This document shows, in pieces, positions 6,238 to 12,098 of a stretch of DNA of 12,098 bases. How positions within the stretch are numbered: position 1 is the stretch's first letter; every line of letters begins with the position of its first letter. The DNA is from an uncultured Eubacteriales bacterium. GTDB taxonomy: Bacteria; Bacillota; Clostridia; Oscillospirales; Oscillospiraceae. Where the stretch lies: positions 1 to 12,098 of the forward strand of contig URGL01000067.1 in the NCBI GenBank assembly GCA_900547405.1, written 5' to 3'. A program made the translations under genes and the position numbers. A model generated the notes under the pieces. It made no database searches. It was not told where the DNA came from and saw nothing but the letters and a program-made list of their open reading frames with translations.

Positions 6238-7596
6238 ATGCGTTCTCATACCATCCGTAACCAATCCCTCACCTCCGGCAGTATTCCCGGGAGCATCCTG
6301 CTTTTTGCCCTGCCCCTGTTTCTGGGGCAGCTGCTGCAGCAGTTTTACAACATGGCCGATGCCTGGGTCATCGGCAACTTCGCCAGCAACAACGCCTTCG
6401 CCGCCGTATCCAGCGGCGGCAGCCTGACCTTTCTGATCATCGGCTTCTTTAACGGCATTGCTGTCGGCGGCGGTGTGGTCATCTCCCGGTATTTCGGAGC
6501 CAAGGACCGGGCAAACACCCAAAAAGCCATCCATACCGCTCTGCTTTTCGGCATTCTGGCCTCTATGGCCGCCACGGTGGTGGGCCTGCTGCTGGTCCCC
6601 ACGCTGCTGGGGCTCATGGGCACCCCGGAGGAGGTGCTGCCCTACTCCCTGGAGTATTTCCGGGTTTATTTCGGCGGTGTGTCCACCATCATCCTGTATA
6701 ATATGTGCATGGCCATCATGCAGGCCCTGGGAGACAGCATCCGGCCCCTATTTTACCTTTTTGTGTCCTCCGTGATCAATGTGATCCTGGACCTGTGGTT
6801 TGTGGCAGGGCTCCACTGGGGCGTCACCGGTGCCGCCGTGGCTACGGTGATCGCCCAGGGCCTCAGCGCCGCCCTCTGCCTGGTGCGTATGTCCAGGGAC
6901 ACCGGGGAAATGACCCGGCTCCAGTGGCGGCTCCTGCGGTGGGACAAGTACATGATGGGCCGGATCTTTCGCCAGGGCCTGCCCACCGGCGTGCAGAACG
7001 CCGTCATCAGCCTGGGAAATGTGGTGATCCAGAGCAACATCAATTCCTTCGGCTCCTACGCCATGAGCGGCCTGGGGGCCTACAGCAAGATCGAGGGCTT
7101 CGCCTTTCTGTCCGTCACCGCTATGAGCATGACCCTGCCCACCTTTGTCAGCCAGAACCTGGGGGCCGGAAACATTTCCAGGGCAAAAAAGGGCGCTGTC
7201 TTCGGCTGCCTCACCGGCATGGCAGCGGCGGAGCTGACGGGCATTGTCATGTTTGTCTTCATTCCCCAGCTGCTGACCCTCTTCATCGATACCCCGGAGG
7301 CCATTGCCTACGGCACCCTCCACGCCCGGATCGATACCCTCTTTTACTGTATGCTGGCCCTGGCCCACTGCTCGGCAGGCGTGCTTCGGGGCTGCGGCAA
7401 GTCCACCGTGCCCATGGTCATCATGCTGGGCTGCTGGTGCGTGCTGCGGAGCGTATATGTGACCCTGATCCTGAAGGTCATCCACCAGTTCCGGATGATC
7501 TGCTGGGCCTATCCCCTGACCTGGACGGTGAGCTGCGTATTTTTCGTGTTCTACCTCTCCCGGCTGGACTGGAACAAATCGGCAGCGGTCATTTGA
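6238..7596 (+). CDS. MATE-family multidrug/metabolite efflux transporter
   Basis: This is a 452-residue, very hydrophobic protein with about 12 predicted membrane helices. The family's N-terminal signature is present: IPGSILLFALPLFLGQLLQQ then FYNMADAWVIGNF (about residues 17-48). The half-repeat is echoed around residues 237-275 (RIFRQGLPTGVQNAVISLGN). MATE proteins of the MOP superfamily export cationic drugs or metabolites using a Na+ or H+ gradient, and the substrate cannot be read from the sequence. The ATG begins 2 nt after the coaBC stop, with AAGGAG (6226-6231) inside the coaBC end, so translation is probably coupled. Whether the link with CoA synthesis is functional is unknown. An intrinsic terminator follows. 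Confidence 0.93.
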   Translation: MRSHTIRNQSLTSGSIPGSILLFALPLFLGQLLQQFYNMADAWVIGNFASNNAFAAVSSGGSLTFLIIGFFNGIAVGGGVVISRYFGAKDRANTQKAIHTALLFGILASMAATVVGLLLVPTLLGLMGTPEEVLPYSLEYFRVYFGGVSTIILYNMCMAIMQALGDSIRPLFYLFVSSVINVILDLWFVAGLHWGVTGAAVATVIAQGLSAALCLVRMSRDTGEMTRLQWRLLRWDKYMMGRIFRQGLPTGVQNAVISLGNVVIQSNINSFGSYAMSGLGAYSKIEGFAFLSVTAMSMTLPTFVSQNLGAGNISRAKKGAVFGCLTGMAAAELTGIVMFVFIPQLLTLFIDTPEAIAYGTLHARIDTLFYCMLALAHCSAGVLRGCGKSTVPMVIMLGCWCVLRSVYVTLILKVIHQFRMICWAYPLTWTVSCVFFVFYLSRLDWNKSAAVI

Positions 7597-7645
7597 AAAC
7601 CATGTAAAAGAATGCCTCCACGCCCCTGACAAATTACACAAAAGG

Positions 7646-7710
7646 AAGGTTCCGGATTTGTAAGGATTTCCAAAGTTTGGAAAAAACCTTGCAATCCGGA
7701 ACCTTTTTTT
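7646..7710 (+). terminator. Elaborate intrinsic terminator of the coaBC-MATE transcript
   Basis: A perfect 13-bp stem (AAGGTTCCGGATT, 7646-7658, with 7693-7705) encloses a second stem-loop. That inner structure pairs AAGG (7662-7665) with CCTT (7687-7690), and TTTCCAA (7667-7673) with TTGGAAA (7677-7683). The outer stem runs into seven T residues (7704-7710). This is a textbook rho-independent terminator, unusually long because of the nested hairpin. Confidence 0.92.
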
Positions 7711-7717
7711 CTATACT
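7689..7717 (+). promoter_or_regulatory. Promoter of the secreted repeat protein, embedded in the preceding terminator
   Basis: TTGCAA (7689-7694) and TATACT (7712-7717) are spaced 17 bp apart. The -35 overlaps the 3' arm of the terminator stem and the spacer contains its T run. Initiation near 7724 leaves a leader of about 38 nt ending with AAGGAGG (7747-7753), 8 nt before the ATG. Confidence 0.65.
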
Positions 7718-7761
7718 GGTATAAGAGCCAATACCTTTTTCGGCCTAAGGAGGAATCGACT

Positions 7762-9024
7762 ATGAAAAAGATCATGACCCGATTGCTGTCCCTGGTGCTG
7801 CTGGGGACCTTTATCCCCAGCTTCGTCCTGGCGGCTGACTGGGATCTGGATAAGGGCAGCATTACCGTCAGTGCTACAGTAGAGAGCCAGACCGTTTCCC
7901 AGGCGGGAGGCAGCCCAACAGTAGACAATAATCCCGTCATCACCAGCAGCAGCGGGACGACAAACAACACCGTCACCATCACAGCGGAGAAAAACGCCAC
8001 CGCCAACGTGACCCTGGAGAATGTCAACATTGACACCGGGACAAGAGGCGGGGCGGCCATCACGACCTCTGGTGAAGGAAACGTAAACATCGAGCTGGAC
8101 GGAACCAATAGGGTTCAAAGTGGCAATACCCACGCCGGTGTGGAAAAGAAGGACAACGGCACCCTGACCATTACGGACGAAAATAAGGATGGCAGCCTCA
8201 CGGCCAACGGCGGCGGCGTCGGCGGTGCCGGTATCGGCGGCGGATACGGCGGCAGCGGCAGCAACATTACCATCGAGGGCGGCAAGGTAACCGCCACCGG
8301 CGGCTTCGCCGGTGCCGGTATCGGCGGCGGAGCCGGCGGCAGCGGCAGTAACATTGCCGTATCCGGCGGCGAGGTTACGGCCCAGGGCGACACCGGCGGT
8401 GCCGGTATCGGCGGCGGAGCTAACGGCACCGGCAGCGATGTCACGATTTCCGGTGACGCGCAGGTAAAGGTACAGGGCGGCAGGGCAAATGAAAACTGGC
8501 ACAAAGGTGCGGCTATCGGCAACGGCGGCACCTCTACGACGGATGGAAATGAAGTCTCCCCCAATACCTCTGACCTGACAGTAGACGGATTCATCCAGAT
8601 ATACGAGCCCGGTAAGAATATCAATACGGACACGCCCTACAAAACCATCACCGGCACAGTGGGCGATCATTCCAGGAACGCTGGTGTGGTGACCGCCGAG
8701 ACGGTGCCGGAGAGCAAGGCGGCGGCCTACTGGGTCTCCGACCCTGAGGGCCAGAGTATCCCCTACCAGGCCCAGCAAAAGGACGGCATACTCACCGTGA
8801 CCGTCCAGGCGGACACCGCCTCCCTCCGGGGCACCACCGGGAGCCTGGGGCAGATGGAGGCCCAGGGCATTGCGGAGATCCGGTTCGTCACCAACGGGGC
8901 CCAGTCCGCGTTCACCCTGGCGGACCTCCTGGCCTCCGGCACCGGCAGCTTCACCCTGACCCACGAGGCCGAGACGGTGCGCTTCACCCTGGAAAGCACA
9001 GACATCAGCAAGATCCTCAAATAA
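7762..9024 (+). CDS. Secreted glycine-rich beta-repeat protein (carbohydrate-binding-like), function unknown
   Basis: This is a 420-residue exported protein. Residues 1-24 form a classic signal peptide (MKK...LLSLVLLG...FVLA, predicted cut before Ala25). A Thr/Asn/Val-rich region (~30-150) with alternating polar and hydrophobic residues (NVTLENVNI, NVNIELDG, TLTITDE) looks like beta-solenoid coils. Residues 156-242 hold three 29-residue repeats beginning GAGIGGG, each followed by a (T/A)(I/V) beta strand and G(G/D). The C-terminal ~150 residues (VTAETVPESKAAAYWVSD onward) have no motif I can name. Architecture and repeat style resemble gut Firmicutes surface proteins annotated as carbohydrate-binding (Cthe_2159-like) beta-helix proteins, but that is by memory. 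There is no LPXTG motif, C-terminal membrane helix or S-layer domain, so it is probably released or loosely held. It is a monocistronic unit with its own promoter and a following inverted repeat. Confidence 0.88.
   Translation: MKKIMTRLLSLVLLGTFIPSFVLAADWDLDKGSITVSATVESQTVSQAGGSPTVDNNPVITSSSGTTNNTVTITAEKNATANVTLENVNIDTGTRGGAAITTSGEGNVNIELDGTNRVQSGNTHAGVEKKDNGTLTITDENKDGSLTANGGGVGGAGIGGGYGGSGSNITIEGGKVTATGGFAGAGIGGGAGGSGSNIAVSGGEVTAQGDTGGAGIGGGANGTGSDVTISGDAQVKVQGGRANENWHKGAAIGNGGTSTTDGNEVSPNTSDLTVDGFIQIYEPGKNINTDTPYKTITGTVGDHSRNAGVVTAETVPESKAAAYWVSDPEGQSIPYQAQQKDGILTVTVQADTASLRGTTGSLGQMEAQGIAEIRFVTNGAQSAFTLADLLASGTGSFTLTHEAETVRFTLESTDISKILK
8224..8484 (+). repeat. Three in-frame 87-bp coding repeats
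   Basis: The same 20-base block, GGTGCCGGTATCGGCGGCGG, begins at 8224, 8311 and 8398, exactly 87 bp apart, and encodes GAGIGGG. The following bases stay similar in copies 1 and 2 (GGCGGCAGCGGCAG) and diverge in copy 3. Near-identical codons in the core point to recent duplication or gene conversion, and recombination between copies could change the repeat number. Confidence 0.9.
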
Positions 9025-9048
9025 CCAGCTGAATCACAAATAGGCGTA

Positions 9049-9094
9049 AATCCCCCCGATTTTCGGACGTACTTGTTCGAAAATCGGGGGGATT
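9049..9094. terminator. Long inverted repeat between convergent genes, probable bidirectional terminator
   Basis: A perfect 17-bp stem (AATCCCCCCGATTTTCG, 9049-9065, with 9078-9094) and a 12-nt loop lie between the stop of the secreted protein (9024) and the stop of the exonuclease (9133). Neither strand has a real U run after it (ACCACACC on plus, TACGCC on minus), so classical intrinsic termination is not certain. The position and stability favour 3'-end formation or protection for both genes. Confidence 0.55.
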
Positions 9095-9132
9095 ACCACA
9101 CCAGGAAAGTGGACTGGTTCGCAGTGACATCC

Positions 9133-9798
9133 TTATTTTATATTCTCCGTATACCGGCAGCCGGGATATCCGGTGCAGCCGTAGAAGGCTCCGAAGGGGC
9201 CTTTCCGCAGAGCCATAGGCTGACCGCAGCGGGGGCAGCGCTTCGCCTCCCGCCTGGGCTCTCTTGCCAGCCGCTCAAAAACCTGCTGGTTCACCCGGCA
9301 GTCGTTCAGCGCCCGGTGGGCGCCTTGGGTAGTCAGGCCGTAATGCTCCGCCAGGGCCGTCAAGGCGTAGCTGGGCAGTCCCGGCAGACTCTGGCGGGCG
9401 AAGAGAAGGGTATCCACATAGTCGTTTCCCGGCAGCAGGCCGAACCGGACCATAGAGTCCCGGTATAGAAAATTCAGGTCGAACCTGGCGATATTGTGGC
9501 CCGCCAGCACATCCTCCCCTACAAACTCCAGAAACTGAGGCAGGATCTCCTCCATGGTAGGCTCCCCCGCCACCATGTCGTCTGTGATGTTGTTCACCCG
9601 GCTGGCAGCCCAGGGGATGGGGCGGCCGGGATCTACCAGGCTGGAAAAGCACTCCGTCACCTGTCCGTTGCGGACCCGGAGGGCGGAAATTTCGATCACA
9701 TCGTCACTCCGCCAGGAAATCCCCGTGGTTTCCAAGTCAAAAAGAACGTAATTTTCTATGTAAGAATCAATATTTCTTCCTTTTTGGGTCGTCAGCAT
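9133..9798 (-). CDS. DEDDh 3'-5' exonuclease (DnaQ/PolC-epsilon type) with C-terminal topoisomerase-type zinc ribbon
   Basis: This 221-residue protein has two parts. Residues ~17-178 are an RNase-T/DnaQ exonuclease domain: Exo I FDLETTG (Asp21, Glu23), Exo II GHNIARFDLNFL (Asp107), and Exo III HRALNDCRV (His161, Asp166), the complete two-metal DEDDh set. Residues 188-214 have four cysteines (CPRC...CTGYPGC: 188, 191, 208, 214) in the spacing and context of the zinc ribbons at the C-terminus of bacterial topoisomerase I, which bind DNA. The fusion suggests a stand-alone proofreading or repair exonuclease that brings its own DNA-binding module. No polymerase is attached. The ATG at 9798 has AGAGGA (9814-9809) at 10 nt, a slightly long spacing, and the site overlaps the upstream gene's stop. 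It is the last gene of the minus-strand series. Confidence 0.92.
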   Translation of the reverse strand: MLTTQKGRNIDSYIENYVLFDLETTGISWRSDDVIEISALRVRNGQVTECFSSLVDPGRPIPWAASRVNNITDDMVAGEPTMEEILPQFLEFVGEDVLAGHNIARFDLNFLYRDSMVRFGLLPGNDYVDTLLFARQSLPGLPSYALTALAEHYGLTTQGAHRALNDCRVNQQVFERLAREPRREAKRCPRCGQPMALRKGPFGAFYGCTGYPGCRYTENIK

Positions 9799-9813
9799 TG
9801 GGTTTGTATCCTC

Positions 9814-10071
9814 TTATTTCTTCCGGACCAGCTCCAGGATGTCCCGCATCTGGGCGGTGATCTCCGGATAGTTCTCCCGAATGTGGGGCCGGAGACAGTT
9901 GGTGCAGTCCTTGATCCCCTTTGAGGTGTAGCGGAAATTGCCGCCGCAATTCTCCCCCAGGGCATACAGGGGGCAGTAGCAGAACAGGCAGCTGAAGGTC
10001 TTGGGGTCCGCCCCCTTGTGACAGGGAAAATATTCACATTCGCTGTTTTGAAAAAAATCGTAGTGTTTCAT
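9814..10071 (-). CDS. Small cysteine-rich putative metal-binding protein
   Basis: This is an 85-residue protein with nine cysteines, eight of them in close pairs: ECEYFPC, SCLFCYCPLYALGENC and DCTNCLRPH. The pattern (FFQN.ECEYFPCHKG...CLFCYCPLY...CGGNF.Y...GIKDC.NC) is that of the 'cysteine-rich small domain' proteins found mainly in Clostridia and archaea, some with cobalamin or metal genes. The conserved role is not known. A zinc or iron-sulfur site is likely from the cysteine spacing, which is inference. The ATG at 10071 is chosen because GAGGAG (10083-10078) sits 6 nt upstream. The longer frame to 10125 would overlap the neighbour and lacks such a site. It sits in a tight series between the pseudouridine synthase (10 nt gap) and the exonuclease (15 nt gap). 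Confidence 0.88.
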   Translation of the reverse strand: MKHYDFFQNSECEYFPCHKGADPKTFSCLFCYCPLYALGENCGGNFRYTSKGIKDCTNCLRPHIRENYPEITAQMRDILELVRKK

Positions 10072-10081
10072 GTTTCTCTCC

Positions 10082-10714
10082 TCAAACAGCCGTCCAGGGA
10101 TAGTCCTTGGGCGGCTCCCGGTCAAATGACATTGGTTCCCCGGTGGTGGGGTGCGTAAAGCCCAGATGGGCAGACCACAGGGCGATCTGGCAGGGGTCCT
10201 CCAGCACGGCGTACTTCCGCTCTCCTACCAGCGGCAGGCCCCGGGAGGCGAACTGGACCCGGATCTGGTGGGTACGGCCCGTGTAGAGCCGGATCCGGAC
10301 CCGGCTCAGGCCACCGGCGGCATGGAGCACCCGATAGCGGAGCTGCGCCTCCTGAATGCCTTTTCCCGGCTCCTCCGCCACAAAGGTCATCCTCCGGGCC
10401 TTGTCCCGGCCCAGCAGATCCCGGAGCTCCCCGGCCTTCTCCGGCGGCTCCCCGTGGACCACCGCCAGATACTCCTTCTCAAAGACTCCCTCCCGGATCT
10501 GCCGGGAGAGCTCTGAGGCGCTTTCGGCGTTTCTCGCCAGCACCATCAGGCCGCTGACCACCCGGTCCAGCCGGTGGACCGTCCGCACATCGGCCTTTGG
10601 ATCTCCCAGGGCCTGACGCACCAGCTCCGGCAGGCCCCCAGGCTCGTCGGTAGACAGCACCCTGGGCGGCTTGACGCAGACCAAAATGTCGGTATCTTGA
10701 TAGAGGATGTCCAT
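10082..10714 (-). CDS. RluA-family RNA pseudouridine synthase, short form without S4 domain
   Basis: This 210-residue enzyme isomerises uridine to pseudouridine in rRNA or tRNA. The catalytic motif HRLDRVVSGLMV carries Asp50. A second conserved block, YTGRTHQIRVQFASRGLPLVGERKY, and the C-terminal LGFTHP.TGEPMSF segment are typical of RluA-type enzymes. The motif usually reads HRLDRxTSGL, and here the threonine is Val, outside the catalytic Asp. At 210 residues it lacks the N-terminal S4 RNA-binding domain of RluC/RluD and is like the short RluA/TruC/YlyB-like group. The target base cannot be assigned. It starts 3 nt after the aminotransferase stop with no good ribosome site close by (GGAGG is 14 nt away), so translation is probably coupled. 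Confidence 0.92.
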   Translation of the reverse strand: MDILYQDTDILVCVKPPRVLSTDEPGGLPELVRQALGDPKADVRTVHRLDRVVSGLMVLARNAESASELSRQIREGVFEKEYLAVVHGEPPEKAGELRDLLGRDKARRMTFVAEEPGKGIQEAQLRYRVLHAAGGLSRVRIRLYTGRTHQIRVQFASRGLPLVGERKYAVLEDPCQIALWSAHLGFTHPTTGEPMSFDREPPKDYPWTAV

Positions 10715-10717
10715 AGC

Positions 10718-11941
10718 TTATCGCTTTGCCTCCGGAACCACCCGCATGACAGTCCGCTGGTACTCGGCAATGCCCTTGGCCAGGACCTCCATGGCCCGCT
10801 CCAGATCCGGCTTCTTCAGCACATAGGCGATCCGGACCTCGTTTGTGCCCTTGCCGGGGGTCTCGTAGAAGGGGGCCCCGGGGGCAAACATGACCGTGTC
10901 TCCCTTGTCATCAAAGCACTCCAGAAGCCAGTGCTGGAACCGGTCGGCATCGTCTACGGGCAGACTCGCCATCAGGTAAAAAGCGCCCATAGGCTCCTCC
11001 ACCACCACGCCGGGGATCTGGCGCAGTCTGGAGATCACCGTATCCCGGCGGATGCGGTACTCCGCCTTTGACTGGCGGAAAAACGCCGGATCCACGGTGT
11101 ACAGCGCTGCCGCACCCACCTGGTCAATGGTAGCCACAGACAGGCGGGACTGGCAGAATTTCAGGATGGCGTTCTGGAGCTCCAGGTTCTTGGTCACCAC
11201 GCAGCCCACCCGGGCACCGCAGGCGGAGAACCGCTTGGATACGGAATCAATGATGACCAGGTTGTCATCGATGTCGTCGAAGCGGGCCATGGTGGGCACG
11301 CCGAACTTGTCGTCGTAGCAGAACTCCCGGTAGACCTCATCGCAGATCAGGAACAGGTCGTGCTCCTTGGCGATGTCCGCGATCATCCGCATCTCCTCCT
11401 GGTCCAGCACCACGCCGGTGGGGTTGCCGGGGTTGGTAATGAGGATGGCCCGGGTGTTTTTGGTGATCAGGCTCTCGATGCGCTCCCGCTTGGCATAGCG
11501 GTAGCCCTCCCAGGGATTGGTGGGCAGGGCCCGGATCACGCCGCCGGCGGCATGGACGAAGGTGGTGTAGTTGGGGTAATAGGGCTCTGGGATGATGACC
11601 TCGGTGTAGGGGTCCAGAATGCTCAGGCAGGTCAGGAGCAATGCCTCGCTGCCGCCGGTGGTGACGAGCACGTCCCTGGGCTCCAGCTCCACCCCCAGGC
11701 GCTTGTAGTAGCCCCGGATGGCCTCAATGAGCTTGGGGTTGCCGGGGGAAGCGTCGTAGGCCAGGGTCTTATGGTCAAAGGCCCGGACGGCATCATAGTA
11801 GGCTCCGGGCGTGGCAATGTCCGGCTGGCCAATGTTCAGATGATAGATTTTCTTGCCCCGCTGCTCCGCGGCCACTGCCAGGGGATGAAATTTTCGCATA
11901 GGCGAGGGTTCACAGCGATTGGCATTGATGGAAATTTGCAT
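10718..11941 (-). CDS. PLP-dependent class I/II aminotransferase
   Basis: This 407-residue cytoplasmic fold-type I aminotransferase has all cofactor residues visible. GGSEA (96-100) binds the phosphate. Asn173 in NPGNPTG, Asp201 and Tyr204 in CDEVYREF hold the pyridoxal ring. The Schiff-base lysine is Lys236 in DSVSKRFSACGARVG. Arg370 in NEVRIAYV binds the substrate carboxylate. The family includes aspartate, tyrosine/aromatic and alanine aminotransferases, and the sequence does not let me choose. The ATG at 11941 has GGAGGG (11953-11948) at 6 nt. It follows an amino acid symporter gene by 17 nt, so import and transamination of an amino acid may be linked, for example alanine to pyruvate. That is inference from position only. 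Confidence 0.94.
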   Translation of the reverse strand: MQISINANRCEPSPMRKFHPLAVAAEQRGKKIYHLNIGQPDIATPGAYYDAVRAFDHKTLAYDASPGNPKLIEAIRGYYKRLGVELEPRDVLVTTGGSEALLLTCLSILDPYTEVIIPEPYYPNYTTFVHAAGGVIRALPTNPWEGYRYAKRERIESLITKNTRAILITNPGNPTGVVLDQEEMRMIADIAKEHDLFLICDEVYREFCYDDKFGVPTMARFDDIDDNLVIIDSVSKRFSACGARVGCVVTKNLELQNAILKFCQSRLSVATIDQVGAAALYTVDPAFFRQSKAEYRIRRDTVISRLRQIPGVVVEEPMGAFYLMASLPVDDADRFQHWLLECFDDKGDTVMFAPGAPFYETPGKGTNEVRIAYVLKKPDLERAMEVLAKGIAEYQRTVMRVVPEAKR

Positions 11942-11958
11942 TTGTATCCCTCCGTGGG

Positions 11959-12098
11959 CTATCCGCCCCGTTTATAGTCTATCGTGAGATTTTGGATGGT
12001 CTGATTCAGGTAAAGAAGGGCCGCCAGATTGGGAAGGGCCATGAGCCCATTGACAAGCTCCGCCAGCAGCCATACGATCTGAGCGCCCATGACGGCAC
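11959..12098 (-). CDS. AGCS-type amino acid:cation symporter, C-terminal fragment (continues beyond the window)
   Basis: The frame enters at the right edge and ends with TAG at 11961-11959, giving 45 residues. They include MGAQIVWLLAELVNGLMALP followed by NLAALLYLN and a short polar tail. The W-x3-(D/E)-x2-NGLMA-(I/L)-PNL pattern is characteristic of the last membrane helix of sodium:alanine symporters (AGCS, amino acid carrier protein family). Only about a tenth of the expected ~450 residues is present, so the call rests on this one motif. The stop lies 17 nt before the aminotransferase ATG, whose ribosome site is in that gap, so cotranscription is likely. Confidence 0.78.
   Translation of the reverse strand, partial: AVMGAQIVWLLAELVNGLMALPNLAALLYLNQTIQNLTIDYKRGG

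Noticed and set aside
6748..7641. 297-codon minus-strand open frame opposite the MATE gene
   Set aside because: His/Gly/Gln-rich shadow without motifs. The MATE signature and hydrophobic helices are on the plus strand.
8224..8484. Possible CRISPR-like direct repeats
   Set aside because: The period is 87 bp, in frame, inside a coding gene, and encodes glycine-rich protein repeats, with no spacers or cas genes.

Overview
The window looks like a metagenome or isolate contig from a GC-rich gut-type member of the Clostridia, plausibly Oscillospiraceae. This is inferred from GC-rich codon use, strong AGGAGG ribosome sites, a type III pantothenate kinase, an ECF S-component with no local energising module, and a small cysteine-rich protein typical of Clostridia. 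I could not run searches or compute composition. Bases 1-48 are not biological: they are the end of the Illumina P7 oligo, an i7 index matching Nextera N704, and the Nextera transposon end. Genuine sequence starts at base 49, inside a gene.

Layout. (1) 49-3244, plus strand: a 5'-truncated UvrA paralog without the UvrB-binding domain, followed 14 nt later by a MetA-family homoserine acyltransferase whose Glu111 predicts acetyl-CoA rather than succinyl-CoA use. (2) 3254-6235: a coenzyme A locus. coaX (type III pantothenate kinase) and an ECF S-component, inferred to be the pantothenate importer PanT, are on the minus strand. coaBC is divergent on the plus strand. The set covers pantothenate uptake, phosphorylation, and conversion to 4'-phosphopantetheine. 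(3) 6238-7596: a MATE efflux pump coupled to coaBC, ended by an elaborate intrinsic terminator. (4) 7762-9024: a secreted glycine-rich repeat protein whose promoter is embedded in that terminator. (5) 9133-12098, minus strand: a compact gene series. In transcription order it holds the C-terminus of an AGCS-type amino acid:cation symporter (running off the right edge), a class I/II aminotransferase, a short RluA-family pseudouridine synthase, a small cysteine-rich protein, and a DEDDh exonuclease with a C-terminal topoisomerase-type zinc ribbon.

The most interesting element is the roughly 140-nt 5' leader of the putative panT gene (about 3902-4040, minus strand). It holds two near-identical hairpins with the same asymmetric internal loop. 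Each is preceded by a small CCGG...CCGG hairpin, and the whole set is bracketed by an anti-Shine-Dalgarno (TCCTCC) and the panT Shine-Dalgarno (GGAGGA), which are perfectly complementary. This is the architecture expected of a translational riboswitch-like element. In this setting it could be a form of the published 'pan' RNA motif or an undescribed CoA- or pantothenate-responsive RNA.

No tRNA, rRNA, CRISPR array, insertion sequence or prophage signal was seen. Most of the window is ordinary core metabolism.
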